Positions 57,171-64,000 of a stretch of DNA of 64,000 nucleotides are shown piece by piece. The stretch is from Ulvibacter sp. MAR_2010_11. Its GTDB lineage: Bacteria > Bacteroidota > Bacteroidia > Flavobacteriales > Flavobacteriaceae. Every line of letters starts with the position of its first letter. Positions within the stretch are counted from its first letter, which is position 1. Below the pieces are notes generated by a model, which saw nothing but the letters and a program-made list of their open reading frames with translations, made no database searches and had not been told where the DNA came from. The DNA lies in NCBI RefSeq assembly GCF_002813135.1, contig NZ_PHTY01000001.1, forward strand, positions 863,501 to 927,500, written 5' to 3'. The translations under genes and the position numbers were made by a program.

Positions 57171-57917
57171 TTACGCTTTCAAACTGGCACTCAAATATTC
57201 CCGGTTCATACGGGCAATATTCTCCAATGAAATTCCTTTTGGGCATTCAATTTCACAGGCACCTGTATTCGTACAATTTCCAAAACCTTCTTTGTCCATT
57301 TGCTCCACCATATTGAGTACCCTTTCCGTGGCTTCAATACGTCCTTGAGGTAATAGCGCATATTGTGAAACTTTTGCGCCAACAAATAGCATCGCAGAAG
57401 CATTTTTACAGGCTGCTACACAGGCTCCGCAACCAATACAGGTTGCAGCATCCATGGCTTCGTCTGCGGCGTCTTTTGGAATTGGGATGGCATTGGCGTC
57501 TTGGGTATTCCCTGAAGTATTTACCGAGATATAACCTCCCGCCTGCTGAATACGTTCAAAAGCAGTTCTATCTACCACCAAATCCTTTATCACGGGAAAA
57601 GCTCTGGCTCTAAAAGGTTCTATAACTATAGTGTCTCCGTCCTTAAACATTCGCATGTGTAACTGACAGGTAGTTACCCCTCTGTCCGGACCGTGAGGCT
57701 CGCCGTTAATTTGCATAGAACACATTCCGCAGATTCCTTCACGACAATCGTGATCGAAGGCTACGGGGTCTTCATTGCTGTTTACAAGCTGCTCGTTGAG
57801 AACGTCCATCATTTCCAAAAAAGACATATGTTCCGAAATTTCGGTAACGTTATAAGAGACCATCTTTCCTTTGGACGCTCCGTCTTTTTGTCTCCAGATT
57901 TTTAATGTAAGATTCAT
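57171..57917 (-). CDS. sdhB: Succinate dehydrogenase/fumarate reductase iron-sulfur subunit
   Basis: 248 residues with three cluster-binding sites: [16 protein letters not shown] with a later TTCQLHM (2Fe-2S), [13 protein letters not shown] (4Fe-4S) and [15 protein letters not shown] (3Fe-4S plus 4Fe-4S). It carries electrons between the flavoprotein SdhA and the membrane diheme subunit. It ends the operon sdhC-sdhA-(four-helix gene)-sdhB. Confidence 0.96.
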   Translation of the reverse strand: MNLTLKIWRQKDGASKGKMVSYNVTEISEHMSFLEMMDVLNEQLVNSNEDPVAFDHDCREGICGMCSMQINGEPHGPDRGVTTCQLHMRMFKDGDTIVIEPFRARAFPVIKDLVVDRTAFERIQQAGGYISVNTSGNTQDANAIPIPKDAADEAMDAATCIGCGACVAACKNASAMLFVGAKVSQYALLPQGRIEATERVLNMVEQMDKEGFGNCTNTGACEIECPKGISLENIARMNREYLSASLKA

Positions 57918-57959
57918 ACCTAGTTAGGTTTTAGTAAAGAGGAAATAGCGATAAGGGTA

Positions 57960-58319
57960 TTATTTCATTTCCAATTTTTTTATCAATGAGTTTAGCATTT
58001 TACTAATCTCAACAATTAATTTTTCAATCTCCATGCAATCAGTAATATATTTTAACTCGACTGCAATTAACAATTGCGTTTCCAATTCGAACAAAGAACC
58101 TCTTGCCGTTCTTAGAAACTGAATATAATTTTTTGCCGTATTTCTTCCCCATCCTTCAGCAATATTTGAAGGAATGGAAACAGCAGCTCTGTTCATTTGA
58201 CTTATCAAACCAAACTTTTCATCCTGAGGAAAGCTTGCTGTACACTCATAAATTAATTTCACCAGAGAAATAGATTTCTGCCAGACAATCAACTCTTTGT
58301 ATGACGAAATACTACCCAT
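57960..58319 (-). CDS. Four-helix-bundle protein (23S rRNA intervening-sequence type) inside the sdh operon
   Basis: 119 residues of the four helix bundle / S23 ribosomal-IVS family: YKELIVWQKSISLVKLIYE, FGLISQMNRAAVSIPSNIAEGWGR and FLRTARGSLFELETQL are hallmarks. Such proteins were first seen coded inside 23S rRNA intervening sequences and are also scattered as free-standing genes in Bacteroidota; the function is unknown, perhaps RNA binding. It starts 33 bases after sdhA, on the same strand, and probably shares its mRNA. A heptamer repeat lies between sdhA and this gene. No matching repeat was seen on the other side. Confidence 0.9.
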   Translation of the reverse strand: MGSISSYKELIVWQKSISLVKLIYECTASFPQDEKFGLISQMNRAAVSIPSNIAEGWGRNTAKNYIQFLRTARGSLFELETQLLIAVELKYITDCMEIEKLIVEISKMLNSLIKKLEMK

Positions 58320-58330
58320 TAATCTTTCTT

Positions 58331-58351
58331 TTCCCTATTCCCTATTCCCTA
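58331..58351. repeat. Three exact TTCCCTA heptamers at the 3' end of sdhA
   Basis: Three adjacent perfect copies (58331-58337, 58338-58344, 58345-58351), two bases from the sdhA stop codon and 12 bases before the four-helix-bundle gene start on the minus strand. Confidence 0.95.
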
Positions 58352-58352
58352 A

Positions 58353-60368
58353 TTACTTATAAGACCGTTGTTTCAACTCAATATCTTTAAACTCCAGGTC
58401 TTCTTTGTGTAAAACTGCAGCTCCCGGTTCTCCTTTATACTCCCAAGCGGCTACAAAGGCATATTCTTCGTCATTTCGTTTGGCCTCTCCTTTTTGTTCC
58501 CCATCGGTTTCAACAGATTCCTCTCTGAAATGACCTCCACAGGATTCTTCCCGCATCAAGGCATCCTTGGCAAACAACTCTCCCAATTCGAGGAAATCGG
58601 CTACTCGACCTGCCTTTTCCAGTTCGGGATTCATTTCATTTGCACTTCCCGGAACCTTTACATTCTTCCAAAAATCTTCTCGCAGCGCTTTAATTTCGGT
58701 CATTGCTTCAGTTAAGCCTTTGGCATTTCGCGCCATTCCAACCTTGTCCCACATAATTTTTCCGAGTAATTTGTGATAATGGTCTACAGAATGAGTTCCC
58801 TTATTATTTACAAAGAAATCTATCTTGTCTTTTACTTCCTTTTCGGCTGCATCAAATTCCGGTGTGTTGGTTGGAATCTTTCCGGTACGAATATCGTGCG
58901 ATAAATAGTCACCAATAGTATAAGGCAACACAAAATACCCGTCGGCCAACCCCTGCATCAAAGCTGAAGCCCCTAATCGGTTTGCTCCATGATCTGAAAA
59001 GTTGGCTTCTCCAATACAATACAACCCTTCCACGGTTGTCATTAGGTTGTAATCTACCCAAACACCTCCCATGGTGTAGTGCGTTGCAGGATAGATCATC
59101 ATGGGTGTTTTATACGGATTCTGATCTACAATTTTTTCATACATCTGAAAAAGGTTACCGTACTTTTCTTCTACAACGGCTTCGCCTAATTCTAAAATTT
59201 TTTCTTCCGAAGCATCTTCAAGATGCAGCAATTTAGCCTTTTCTGTTCCGTAGCGTTTTATCGCCGCTTTAAAGTCTAAATACACAGCTTCTCCCGTCGC
59301 ATTTACTCCAAATCCGGCATCGCAACGCTCTTTTGCGGCTCTGGAAGCCACATCACGAGGCACAAGGTTTCCGAAGGCAGGATAACGACGCTCCAGATAA
59401 TAATCTCTGTTTTCTTCCGAAATTTCTGTCGGTTTTAATTTTCCTTCCCGAATTGCCATTACATCTTCCATCCGTTTTGGCACCCAGATACGGCCGTCAT
59501 TCCGAAGCGATTCAGACATCAACGTTAATTTAGACTGATAATCTCCAGATCGTGGAATACAGGTGGGGTGAATTTGAGTATAGCACGGATTGGCGAAAAA
59601 AGCACCTTTTTTATGAATTTTCCAGGCTGCCGTGGCGTTCGACCCCATTGCATTTGTAGAAAGGTAATACACATTCCCATAACCTCCCGAAGCAATTACC
59701 ACAGCATGTGCCGAATGTCTTTCAATTTCGCCGGTGATTAAATTGCGGGCGATAATTCCTCTGGCTTTTCCGTCAATCTTCACAACGTCCAACATCTCAT
59801 GTCTATTGAACATCTGAATTTTTCCGCGGGCAATCTGCCGATTCATCGCAGAATAGGCTCCCAACAACAATTGCTGACCCGTTTGACCTTTCGCATAGAA
59901 AGTACGAGACACCAATACGCCTCCAAACGAACGATTGTCGAGTAATCCTCCGTAATCTCGGGCAAAAGGAACTCCCTGAGCCACACATTGATCAATAATA
60001 TTTGCCGAAACCTCAGCCAAACGATGCACATTAGCTTCCCGAGAACGATAATCTCCTCCTTTTACAGTGTCGTAAAAAAGACGGAATACCGAATCGCCAT
60101 CCCCCTGATAATTTTTTGCTGCGTTAATTCCTCCCTGAGCCGCAATAGAATGCGCCCGTCTTGGAGAATCCTGATAACAATAGGCTTTTACATTGTAGCC
60201 CAGCTCTGCCAATGTAGCGGCAGCACTTCCTCCCGCAAGTCCGGTTCCTACAACGATAACATCTATATTCCGTTTGTTTGCCGGATTTACAAGATTGATC
60301 TTATTCTTATAATTTGTCCACTTATCGGCTAAGGGTCCTTTTGGTATTTTGGAGTCTAATATCGACAT
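58353..60368 (-). CDS. sdhA: Succinate dehydrogenase/fumarate reductase flavoprotein subunit
   Basis: 671 residues, longer than E. coli SdhA (588) but normal for the diheme B-type enzymes of Bacteroidota. FAD-binding [17 protein letters not shown] (about 41-57) and a probable covalent-FAD His73 ([11 protein letters not shown]); substrate-site motifs [32 protein letters not shown] and [19 protein letters not shown]. It oxidises succinate to fumarate in the citric acid cycle. Follows sdhC by ten bases. Confidence 0.97.
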   Translation of the reverse strand: MSILDSKIPKGPLADKWTNYKNKINLVNPANKRNIDVIVVGTGLAGGSAAATLAELGYNVKAYCYQDSPRRAHSIAAQGGINAAKNYQGDGDSVFRLFYDTVKGGDYRSREANVHRLAEVSANIIDQCVAQGVPFARDYGGLLDNRSFGGVLVSRTFYAKGQTGQQLLLGAYSAMNRQIARGKIQMFNRHEMLDVVKIDGKARGIIARNLITGEIERHSAHAVVIASGGYGNVYYLSTNAMGSNATAAWKIHKKGAFFANPCYTQIHPTCIPRSGDYQSKLTLMSESLRNDGRIWVPKRMEDVMAIREGKLKPTEISEENRDYYLERRYPAFGNLVPRDVASRAAKERCDAGFGVNATGEAVYLDFKAAIKRYGTEKAKLLHLEDASEEKILELGEAVVEEKYGNLFQMYEKIVDQNPYKTPMMIYPATHYTMGGVWVDYNLMTTVEGLYCIGEANFSDHGANRLGASALMQGLADGYFVLPYTIGDYLSHDIRTGKIPTNTPEFDAAEKEVKDKIDFFVNNKGTHSVDHYHKLLGKIMWDKVGMARNAKGLTEAMTEIKALREDFWKNVKVPGSANEMNPELEKAGRVADFLELGELFAKDALMREESCGGHFREESVETDGEQKGEAKRNDEEYAFVAAWEYKGEPGAAVLHKEDLEFKDIELKQRSYK

Positions 60369-60378
60369 AGCTTATTTT

Positions 60379-61044
60379 TTAGTGGGGTAACTGATTAAAA
60401 TGATGATACAAGGCTATGAAAATAAATCCTAACGGAATTACAATCGCAAATAATTGGGTAAAGCCCCTCAATCCCTTCGAATATTTGTTGTTAAATCCCA
60501 TACTCTGGAAGGCCGAAGAAAAGCCGTGCCACAGGTGAAAGGCCAATAGTACAAAGGCCAAAACATATAAGCCGGTGCGAACGGGACTTTCAAATTTATG
60601 TACAGTCTCTGCATAGTAACGCGTTGGATCTTCGGGGTTGGACTCGAAGTATTTGTGGACTATTTCGGGAATCCAGAAATCGTAAAAGTGCAATCCTAAA
60701 AAGGCTAAAATTACCAGGCCGGAAACAATCATATTTCTGGAGGCCCAGGTTGAATTTCTATTCCCTTTAAACGATTGGTACGAAACTGCACGTGCATTCC
60801 GATTTCGTATTTCCAGTACAAAGCCCATGATAAAGTGAAATAATACCCCTAAAATTAGAACAGGTTGCAATCCAAATTGCACCAGGCCATTGGTGCCCAT
60901 AAAATGCGACCAGCTGTTAAAAGTGTCGGGCGCAATTACCGAAGTGATGTTGATCGTAAAATGTTGTGCTAAAAAAACAACAAGAAATAAACCCGAAAGT
61001 GCCATCGCAACTTTTCTGGCTATCGAAGAGGAGAGTAATCCCAT
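60379..61044 (-). CDS. sdhC: Succinate dehydrogenase cytochrome b subunit (diheme, B-type)
   Basis: 221 residues with five membrane helices and the heme histidines expected for the single-subunit diheme anchor (among them QHFTIN, FHFIMGFVLEIRNR, GLHFYDFW and AFHLWHGFSSAFQ). It passes electrons to menaquinone. First gene of the operon, behind an excellent promoter. Confidence 0.93.
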   Translation of the reverse strand: MGLLSSSIARKVAMALSGLFLVVFLAQHFTINITSVIAPDTFNSWSHFMGTNGLVQFGLQPVLILGVLFHFIMGFVLEIRNRNARAVSYQSFKGNRNSTWASRNMIVSGLVILAFLGLHFYDFWIPEIVHKYFESNPEDPTRYYAETVHKFESPVRTGLYVLAFVLLAFHLWHGFSSAFQSMGFNNKYSKGLRGFTQLFAIVIPLGFIFIALYHHFNQLPH

Positions 61045-61075
61045 TATGGTTTTCTTTTATAGAAAAATTAAAGTA

Positions 61076-61107
61076 CAAAAATACGGCTCACTGCCTATTT
61101 TGCCAAA
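61076..61107 (-). promoter_or_regulatory. Promoter of the sdhCAB operon
   Basis: On the minus strand TTTG (61107-61104), a 20-base gap and TATTTTTG (61083-61076), a full match to the Bacteroidota -33/-7 consensus; predicted leader about 25 bases. Confidence 0.7.
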
Positions 61108-61150
61108 CAATATGATTTGTTTTACCGGCTATTTAGAATAGTTATAAACA

Positions 61151-63997
61151 CTATTTTACTTCCAACGATGATTTTACATATTTTCCGTTTTGGGAAATGA
61201 CAATTTTGTAGGTTCCTTTGGGCAAATAATACTTCCCGTTATCAGCTTTACTCACTTTTTTATCTGCCTTTTCCAAGTATTTAATTCCCTTTTCTGAAAC
61301 TGTCACATCGTAGGGTATCATATTCACCCCTTTTGAAACTTCTGAAGTAAAGTCTTGTATTTGTTTGCCGTCTTCAGTCTGAATAGAAACAATAACCTTA
61401 CCGGCTTGCGGACTATACAACTGAAGCATTACCGATGGCTCATAGGCGTCATTCCAAGGACTGAAACTACTTCCCCAGCGTCGTGAAGCCTGAAGGGGTT
61501 CTATTTCAGCCATTAATAAATCATTCATATTTGAGGCATTCAATTTCTGAAGCAACGAAATATCGGCTACATAAATAGAACGTCCATGGGTTCCAACCAC
61601 CAAATCCTTGGCTTTCGCCTGCACCACCAAATCGTGCATTGCTACATTGGGCAGCCCGTTAGCAAATGCTTCCCAACTATCTCCGCGATCAAACGAAACA
61701 TAAACGCTATTGTCCGTTCCCAGATACAACAGATTTTCATTTTCGGGATCTTCTTTAATTACATTTACCGGAGACATAGGAAGATTGGCTGTAATATTCT
61801 TCCAGGTTGCTCCGTAGTTCTCACTCACATAAACATACGGTTTAAAATCGTCCCAACGGTAGCCGTTAAGCGTTACATACACACGTTCTTTTTTATGTGC
61901 TGAAGCTATGACTCTGCTTACCCACAAATCCTTTGGAAAAGATCCTGAAATAGCTACCCAATTCCCGCCGGCATTTTTTGATACATGGACGAGTCCGTCG
62001 TCACTTCCGGCATATAACAATCCGAACTGCAACGGAGATTCGCTAATACTGGTCAGCGTTCCGTAGGCTACATTCCCCGGCTTTCCTCCATGGGTTAGGT
62101 CGCCCGAAATAGCTTCCCAATCGGTCCCTTGATTCATGCTTCGCATCAATTTGTTTCCGCCCAGATACAGGATATCCTGATTGTGCGGACTCAATAAAAT
62201 AGGTGTTTGCCAGTTGAAACGATAGGGAGTTTCTCCCAATTCGTGTTTGGGTTGTATGTAGGCGTAATCTTTTGTTTTGCGGTTGATTCGATAGTAATTT
62301 CCAAACTGAAATCCGGTATAAACAATGTCACTGTCACGACTGTCTATTTGAACCTGCATTCCGTCACCTCCCAAAATCATTTTATAAGGATATTCTCCCC
62401 CCTGATGCCAATAAGGTCCTGCTTCATAATTGTGCGCGCCCACCCAAACTCCGTTGTCCTGAAGTCCGCCATACACATTATACGGTTCTTCATTATCCAC
62501 GTTTATCGCATAAAATTGCCCTACCGAAGGCGCATTGTTTTTAATCCAGTTTGCGCCGTCATCGTAGCTTATATTTATTCCGCCATCGTTCCCGTCAATC
62601 AAATGTCCGGGCATTTTCGGGTTGATCCATAATGCATGATGATCTGCGTGCACATTATCTGCGTCAATTGATGTAAAGGTTTTTCCACCGTCTTTCGATT
62701 TTAGAATAGGTACTCCATAGATGTAAATACCGTCTTTGTTACTTGGGTCTACGTGTACCTTTCCGAAGTAATACCCATAGGAATAATAAATAGCGTCCAA
62801 AAAGCCATCGTGAGTTTTATTCCAGGTTTTTCCACCATCGGTGCTTTTATACACCTCGGCTCCTATTACCGGTGTATCGAATAATTGCGAATTGGCATCT
62901 TCCAGATACTTGGCCAGATCGATAGGTTTTACGGTCCCGCTTCGCACCATATTCTTTACATTTTCGGCCTTGTATTTTTCCTGAAATCCATTCATTCGTA
63001 AATACTGATTCAGTTTGTCATTATCCAATGCCAGAAACTGAGTCGTCGTCATAGTATTAAAATCGTCTTTCGACAACATATCGCTTTTATCGCTTGGTTT
63101 GTCTCCTTCTTTACGTCGCGCCTGGTTGTCGTGAATGGCATACACGGTATTGGCGTCATAGATAGCAAGACCAATTCTACCTACACCCTCCCCGGTGGGA
63201 AAGCCACTGCCATCTACTGAAACCTTTGTCCAAGAATTTCCGGCATCGGTAGACTTATAAATTCCACTGCCTACTCCGTTACCAGTAAAATTCCACGCCT
63301 TGCGATCTTTGTCCCAGGAAGCGGCATACATTAAATTATAGTTGTTGGGGTCGCGTTCCAGTTCGATAATCCCCGATTGATTGTTTACAAAAAGGGTTCT
63401 GTTCCAGGTTTTACCCCCGTCCATTGTTTTGAAGATTCCTCTTTCATCATTTGTTGAATACAAATGTCCCAAAACTCCTACCACTAATTCTTCAGGATTA
63501 TTCGGGTTGATTAAGATGCTGCTAATGTGATGCGAATCTTTCAGCCCCATATTCTCCCATGTCTTACCTCCATCTGTAGATTTCAGCAAACCAATTCCCG
63601 CATACGAAGAGCGCGAAGCATTTACTTCTCCCGTTCCAACCCATAAGGTATTGGTCTTCCAATCCATCGCCAGAGACCCGACATTTTGGGTTGGACTGTT
63701 GTCGAGAACAGGGGTGAAACTCGTCCCGTTATTATTGGTATGCCAAACTCCCCCACTTGCATAGCCCACATAAAATTCGATTGGATTGTCGGGATTTACT
63801 GCAAAACCTACGACGCGTCCACTCATTACCGTGGGGCCAATGTTTTTGAAAGGAAGGTTTTTAACGATAGAGTTTTCGGTTAGTGTGGTTTTTTGCTGTA
63901 ACCCGGTAGTGACTTCACTAACCGAGCTGGCGGGTTGTTGCGCCTTCACCGTAAAAACAAAACATACTACTAAGAGGAAATAGATTTTGAACTTCAT
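61151..63997 (-). CDS. Secreted BNR/sortilin-like repeat protein
   Basis: 948 residues, complete, starting three bases from the right window edge. Signal peptide (MKFKIYFLLVVCFVFTVKAQ), then two propellers built from BNR/Asp-box units: about ten copies of STDGGKTW-like motifs (for example KSTDGGKTWENM, KTMDGGKTWNRT, KSKDGGKTFTSI), as in sortilin/VPS10 and exo-sialidase-like proteins, between about 45 and 800. The C-terminal 110 residues form a separate beta domain without a T9SS sorting pattern (ends KYVKSSLEVK). The repeats resemble sialidases and xyloglucan hydrolases, but I see no catalytic residues that would settle an enzyme role. Confidence 0.85.
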   Translation of the reverse strand: MKFKIYFLLVVCFVFTVKAQQPASSVSEVTTGLQQKTTLTENSIVKNLPFKNIGPTVMSGRVVGFAVNPDNPIEFYVGYASGGVWHTNNNGTSFTPVLDNSPTQNVGSLAMDWKTNTLWVGTGEVNASRSSYAGIGLLKSTDGGKTWENMGLKDSHHISSILINPNNPEELVVGVLGHLYSTNDERGIFKTMDGGKTWNRTLFVNNQSGIIELERDPNNYNLMYAASWDKDRKAWNFTGNGVGSGIYKSTDAGNSWTKVSVDGSGFPTGEGVGRIGLAIYDANTVYAIHDNQARRKEGDKPSDKSDMLSKDDFNTMTTTQFLALDNDKLNQYLRMNGFQEKYKAENVKNMVRSGTVKPIDLAKYLEDANSQLFDTPVIGAEVYKSTDGGKTWNKTHDGFLDAIYYSYGYYFGKVHVDPSNKDGIYIYGVPILKSKDGGKTFTSIDADNVHADHHALWINPKMPGHLIDGNDGGINISYDDGANWIKNNAPSVGQFYAINVDNEEPYNVYGGLQDNGVWVGAHNYEAGPYWHQGGEYPYKMILGGDGMQVQIDSRDSDIVYTGFQFGNYYRINRKTKDYAYIQPKHELGETPYRFNWQTPILLSPHNQDILYLGGNKLMRSMNQGTDWEAISGDLTHGGKPGNVAYGTLTSISESPLQFGLLYAGSDDGLVHVSKNAGGNWVAISGSFPKDLWVSRVIASAHKKERVYVTLNGYRWDDFKPYVYVSENYGATWKNITANLPMSPVNVIKEDPENENLLYLGTDNSVYVSFDRGDSWEAFANGLPNVAMHDLVVQAKAKDLVVGTHGRSIYVADISLLQKLNASNMNDLLMAEIEPLQASRRWGSSFSPWNDAYEPSVMLQLYSPQAGKVIVSIQTEDGKQIQDFTSEVSKGVNMIPYDVTVSEKGIKYLEKADKKVSKADNGKYYLPKGTYKIVISQNGKYVKSSLEVK

Positions 63998-64000
63998 AAC

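Overview
The window is a stretch of chromosome from a Bacteroidota bacterium, most likely a marine Flavobacteriaceae. The evidence is: two secreted proteins with C-terminal type IX secretion (T9SS) sorting domains; a DUF4270 lipoprotein; a two-gene F1 beta/epsilon ATP synthase unit; a Bacteroidota-type three-gene succinate dehydrogenase; promoters of the form TTTG-N20-TAnnTTTG instead of -35/-10 boxes; no Shine-Dalgarno sequences; several TTG/GTG starts; low G+C. Almost every gene is a chromosomal core or lineage gene. I see no phage, plasmid, insertion sequence, CRISPR array, rRNA or tRNA.

Layout. 1-3.1 kb: start of mutY (minus), then HU, a 29-residue very basic protein, RNase G and RecX (plus). 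3.1-10.7 kb: a cupin/JmjC-like protein, a fibronectin-III lipoprotein, then the biotin block on the minus strand (bioF-bioD-bioA, then a ketosynthase and bioB). A small Coa1-like gene on the plus strand interrupts the block, and a compact, apparently switch-like RNA fold lies directly before bioB. 10.8-17.4 kb: atpD-atpC, then a glycogen-synthase-like protein, a DUF4270 lipoprotein and glmS (minus). 17.6-21 kb: panC-panD, a flippase-like membrane protein and an esterase-fold protein (plus). 21-32.1 kb: a surface-adhesion/signalling block on the minus strand, made of a 1.4-kilo-residue T9SS adhesin and two paralogous sensor kinase/LuxR-type regulator pairs. 32.1-41.8 kb: radA, an acyl-CoA dehydrogenase, an aldo/keto reductase, an OmpA-family lipoprotein, DUF2255, exonuclease III and a large outer-membrane protein. 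41.8-50 kb: a second T9SS protein, a small lipoprotein, glyS, a coiled-coil membrane protein, comF and an Ig-like lipoprotein. 50-57 kb: omega-amidase-like protein, ankyrin protein, katG, aminotransferase (minus) and a TPR hybrid kinase (plus). 57-64 kb: the sdhCAB operon with a four-helix-bundle gene inserted between sdhA and sdhB, and a BNR-repeat secreted protein.

Most interesting points. (1) Two promoters 4 kb apart, one in front of the T9SS adhesin and one between the two sensor/regulator pairs, share an identical layout of three ACGTA boxes and a TATATTTA -7 box. All spacings match exactly (4, 15 and 23 bases), and the predicted box centres fall near -40, -61 and -71. This suggests one regulon controlled by a regulator encoded in the block, with a possible small RNA as second output. 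(2) The bioB leader folds into a pseudoknotted three-way junction whose last stem competes with a hairpin in front of the start codon. (3) The first sensor kinase carries one extra base directly after its natural ATG. (4) The biotin block carries a ketosynthase with an intact catalytic triad. (5) An rRNA-intervening-sequence-type gene with a heptamer repeat sits inside the sdh operon.
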